IMG/VR virus record: IMGVR_UViG_3300030109_000772
Span: 1-26,467 of that record
Length of the DNA stretch: 26,467 nt
DNA from: a virus
Strand: one strand, 5' to 3'
The position numbers and the translations under genes are program-made. This document shows, one piece after another, positions 23,978-26,467 of this stretch (the stretch's first letter is position 1; every line of letters starts with the position of its first letter). A model generated the notes under the pieces. That model did not search any database. It was given only the letters and a program-made list of their open reading frames with translations, and had not been told where the DNA came from.

Positions 23978-26467
23978 ATGGGCGTAAAAGTAACAGGACA
24001 ATTTGAACCCGCAGGTGATTTTTCTATAGTAGATGGCGCAGATGTATCTGGAGCTATCACTGGTAGTCACTTTAGTGGTTCAGCTGCTTCAACAGGCTCA
24101 TTCGGGCGTTTATTTGTTTCTTCATCTATGGAGCTTGGTGGTGGAATATTCACATCTGCTTCGATAGCATCAGGTGGTGCTACTGGTGGAACTGGTGGTA
24201 CTGGAACTGGTGGTACTGGTGGTACAGGTCAAACAGGCGGAACAGGTGGTACTGGTCAAACAGGCGCTACAGGTGGTACTGGTGGCACTGGCGGAACTGG
24301 TCACACAGGTGGTACTGGTGGAACTGGGCAAACAGGTGGTACTGGTGGTACAGGAGAAACTGGAGCAACTGGTGGCACAGGCGGAACTGGTGGAACTGGT
24401 ACTGGTGGTACGGGCGGAACTGGTCAAACTGGCGGAACTGGTGGCACAGGTGAAACTGGCGGAACTGGTGGAACTGGTCACACAGGAGGAACTGGTGGTG
24501 TAGGTGCTACTGGCGGAACTGGTGGTACTGGTGGCACAGGTGAAACAGGCGCTACAGGCGGAACTGGCGGAACTGGTGGAACAGGTACTGGTGGTACTGG
24601 CGGAACAGGTCAAACTGGCGGAACTGGTGGTACAGGTGAAACTGGCGGAACAGGAGGAACTGGAGCAACTGGTGGAACAGGTGGAACTGGTACTGGTGGT
24701 ACTGGTGGAGATGGTGCTACGGGCGGAACTGGTGGTACTGGTGGTGCTGGTACTGGTGGTACTGGTGGAACTGGGCAAACAGGTGGTACTGGTGGCACAG
24801 GTCAAACTGGTGGTACTGGTGGCACAGGTCACACAGGTGGAACAGGCGGAACTGGAACTGGTGGTACTGGTGGAACAGGCGCTACAGGTGGCACAGGTGG
24901 AACTGGTGGACAAGGTACTGGTGGTACTGGTGGAACTGGACATACAGGTGGAACAGGTGGAGATGGAGCAACAGGCGGAACTGGCGGAACTGGTGGCACA
25001 GGAGAAACTGGTGCAACTGGTGGAACTGGCGGAACTGGTGGAACAGGCACTGGTGGAACTGGTGGTACTGGACATACAGGTGGAACAGGTGGTACTGGAC
25101 AAACAGGCGGAACTGGCGGAGATGGTGCTACGGGCGGAACTGGCGGAACTGGTGGAACAGGCACTGGTGGTACTGGTGGCACAGGTCAAACTGGTGGAAC
25201 AGGCGGAACTGGTCAAACTGGCGGAACTGGCGGAACTGGGCATACTGGTGGTACTGGTGGAACGGGCACTGGTGGAACAGGTGGTACTGGAGCAACTGGT
25301 GGCACAGGTGGAACTGGTGGACAAGGAACTGGTGGTACTGGTGGTACTGGTCACACAGGTGGAACTGGTGGAACTGGAACTGGTGGAACAGGTGGAGATG
25401 GTGCTACAGGTGGTACTGGTGGAACTGGACAAACTGGAGCAACAGGTGGAACTGGTGGTACTGGTGGACAAGGAACAGGCGGAACAGGTGGAACTGGACA
25501 TACTGGTGGTACTGGTGGCACAGGTGGAACTGGAGAAACGGGCGCTACTGGTGGTACTGGTGGAACTGGTGGAACAGGCACTGGTGGAACTGGCGGAACT
25601 GGGCAGACAGGTGGAACTGGTGGTACAGGTCAAACTGGCGGAACAGGTGGAACTGGAGAAACAGGCGGAACTGGTGGCACAGGTCACACAGGTGGAACAG
25701 GTGGAGATGGAGCAACAGGCGGAACTGGTGGAACAGGTGGAACTGGAACTGGTGGAACTGGTGGTACAGGCGCTGCGTCTACCGCTACTGGGGGTACTGG
25801 AGGAACTGGTGAAACAGGTGCAACGGGAGGCACAGGTGGAACTGGTGGAACAGGTACTGGCGGTACTGGTGGAACAGGCGCTACAGGTGGAACTGGCGGA
25901 ACTGGTGGACAAGGAACTGGTGGAACTGGTGGTACTGGTCACACAGGAGGAACTGGCGGAACTGGACAGACAGGCGGAACTGGTGGAACAGGCGCTACAG
26001 GTGGTACTGGTGGAACTGGTACTGGTGGAACAGGTGGAGATGGAGCAACTGGTGGCACTGGTGGTACAGGTGGAACTGGGGAAACAGGCGCTACAGGTGG
26101 AACTGGTGGAACAGGCGGAACAGGCACTGGTGGAACTGGTGGTCAAGGTGCAACTGGTGGTACTGGTGGTACAGGTCACACAGGCGGAACTGGTGGAACT
26201 GGAGCAGCTAGCACAGCAACTGGTGGTACTGGTGGAACTGGAGAAACAGGTGCCACAGGCGGTACTGGTGGTACTGGCGGAACTGGTACTGGTGGTACTG
26301 GTGGTGTAGGTGCTACTGGCGGAACTGGTGGCACAGGTCACACAGGCGGAACAGGCGGAACTGGACATACTGGTGGTACAGGTGGAACTGGAACTGGTGG
26401 AACAGGAGGAACTGGAGCAGCTAGCACAGCAACTGGTGGTACTGGTGGTACTGGTCAAACAGGCGCT
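23978..26467 (+). CDS. Giant Gly-X-Thr repeat fibre protein, 5' part
   Basis: The frame runs from the ATG at 23978 to the window end without a stop (830 codons), so the gene is incomplete. The start fits: AGGA lies seven bases upstream and the previous stop is nine bases away. Residues 1-65 are a fibre-type head: [20 protein letters not shown], then [12 protein letters not shown] (33-44), as in the two preceding fibre genes. From about residue 66 on, everything is collagen-like Gly-X-Thr triplets. X is mostly Gly and otherwise Ala, Gln, Glu, His, Asp or Val; there is no Pro, Cys or aromatic residue. The triplet register is shifted at intervals by a Gly-Thr dipeptide and by three GAASTAT insertions. 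It could form a collagen triple helix or a polyglycine-II bundle; either would give a long, flexible fibre. Longer-looking ORFs on other frames here are by-products of the repeat. Confidence 0.88.
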   Translation, partial: MGVKVTGQFEPAGDFSIVDGADVSGAITGSHFSGSAASTGSFGRLFVSSSMELGGGIFTSASIASGGATGGTGGTGTGGTGGTGQTGGTGGTGQTGATGGTGGTGGTGHTGGTGGTGQTGGTGGTGETGATGGTGGTGGTGTGGTGGTGQTGGTGGTGETGGTGGTGHTGGTGGVGATGGTGGTGGTGETGATGGTGGTGGTGTGGTGGTGQTGGTGGTGETGGTGGTGATGGTGGTGTGGTGGDGATGGTGGTGGAGTGGTGGTGQTGGTGGTGQTGGTGGTGHTGGTGGTGTGGTGGTGATGGTGGTGGQGTGGTGGTGHTGGTGGDGATGGTGGTGGTGETGATGGTGGTGGTGTGGTGGTGHTGGTGGTGQTGGTGGDGATGGTGGTGGTGTGGTGGTGQTGGTGGTGQTGGTGGTGHTGGTGGTGTGGTGGTGATGGTGGTGGQGTGGTGGTGHTGGTGGTGTGGTGGDGATGGTGGTGQTGATGGTGGTGGQGTGGTGGTGHTGGTGGTGGTGETGATGGTGGTGGTGTGGTGGTGQTGGTGGTGQTGGTGGTGETGGTGGTGHTGGTGGDGATGGTGGTGGTGTGGTGGTGAASTATGGTGGTGETGATGGTGGTGGTGTGGTGGTGATGGTGGTGGQGTGGTGGTGHTGGTGGTGQTGGTGGTGATGGTGGTGTGGTGGDGATGGTGGTGGTGETGATGGTGGTGGTGTGGTGGQGATGGTGGTGHTGGTGGTGAASTATGGTGGTGETGATGGTGGTGGTGTGGTGGVGATGGTGGTGHTGGTGGTGHTGGTGGTGTGGTGGTGAASTATGGTGGTGQTGA
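24173..26467 (+). repeat. Degenerate 9-base tandem array coding Gly-X-Thr
   Basis: About 2.3 kb of GGN-NNN-ACN units, chiefly GGTGGTACT, GGTGGAACT and GGCGGAACT. The strand is G-rich and C-poor and stands out by its GC content (over 50 percent) from the AT-rich surroundings. Units differ mainly at synonymous third positions. Often two GGT triplets are followed by one with a charged or polar X (GQT, GET, GHT, GAT), giving a looser 27-base period. The array continues past the window. Confidence 0.95.

Noticed and set aside
24610-26127. Pro-Pro-Val repeat frames on the - strand
   Set aside because: Third-frame readings of the reverse complement of GGTGGAACT units; they begin and end within the array.
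24174-26309. Two + strand frames rich in Val/Leu/Glu/Gln within the array
   Set aside because: They are the shifted frame of the same repeat, start inside it, and lack a ribosome binding site or any non-repeat domain.
24170-26458. A 762-codon open frame on the - strand (Thr/Ser/Cys-rich) across the repeat array
   Set aside because: The Gly-X-Thr DNA repeat contains almost no stop codons in any frame. The + frame from 23978 continues a normal fibre N-terminus, has a ribosome binding site, and varies at its synonymous third positions, so the others are by-products.
24173-26467. CRISPR array or DNA-level satellite
   Set aside because: There are no constant repeats with unique spacers; the unit is 9 bases, in frame with one protein, and varies mostly at synonymous positions.
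1-26467. tRNA genes
   Set aside because: No cloverleaf-like segment with a TTC-type T-arm was noticed in the few gaps; gaps are too short to hold one, apart from 15014-15135 and 17838-17941, which contain the leader hairpins and the terminator/promoter.

Overview
The window is a block of virion genes from a low-GC, T4-like contractile-tailed phage, most likely marine. All genes lie on the + strand, tightly packed, with many ATGA or TAATG overlaps and no gene-free gap above about 120 bases. The T4-type set is recognisable: large terminase (gp17), portal (gp20), prohead protease (gp21), acidic scaffold (gp22), major capsid protein (gp23), two neck-like proteins (gp13- and gp14-position) and a gp15-like tail-sheath stabiliser. 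A phage-encoded ribosomal protein bS21 and fibre proteins of the 'SGSATSTGSFG' type recall phages of ocean bacteria such as SAR11-type hosts; the host is inference.

Layout. 1-1194: 3' part of a tail fibre ending in an S74 self-cleaving chaperone. 1239-5030: a 1263-residue multi-domain enzyme with a P-loop kinase, a small conserved module, a nucleotidyltransferase with an HxGH motif, and a ligase-like domain with a KxDG motif. 5033-6587: four small proteins (one zinc ribbon, two membrane-anchored coiled-coil proteins, one unknown). 6587-9980: terminase and portal. 10031-15013: head-core and protease region, including several basic or acidic proteins without clear T4 counterparts and bS21. 15136-17837: scaffold and major capsid protein, closed by a clear intrinsic terminator. 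17942-21139: neck and tail-completion genes. 21178-21456: a small zinc-finger, homing-endonuclease-like ORF. 21429-23968: fibre-type structural proteins. 23978 to the window end: a fibre protein that turns into at least 765 residues of Gly-X-Thr repeats.

How it fits together: the genes make, fill and close the head, finish the neck, and add host-contact fibres. Two ideas stand out. First, many proteins of the head block, including the multi-domain enzyme, carry [L/I]-x-E sites like those cut by T4-type prohead proteases, several near the N-terminus like T4 capsid-targeting sequences. In the enzyme these sites fall in the linkers between domains, so it may be packaged, processed and injected. 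Second, a TATATTTAT-type motif stands before six transcription-unit-like starts and may be this phage's late promoter. It is the inverse of the T4 late element.

All assignments come from reading the sequence and remembered family motifs; no search was run.
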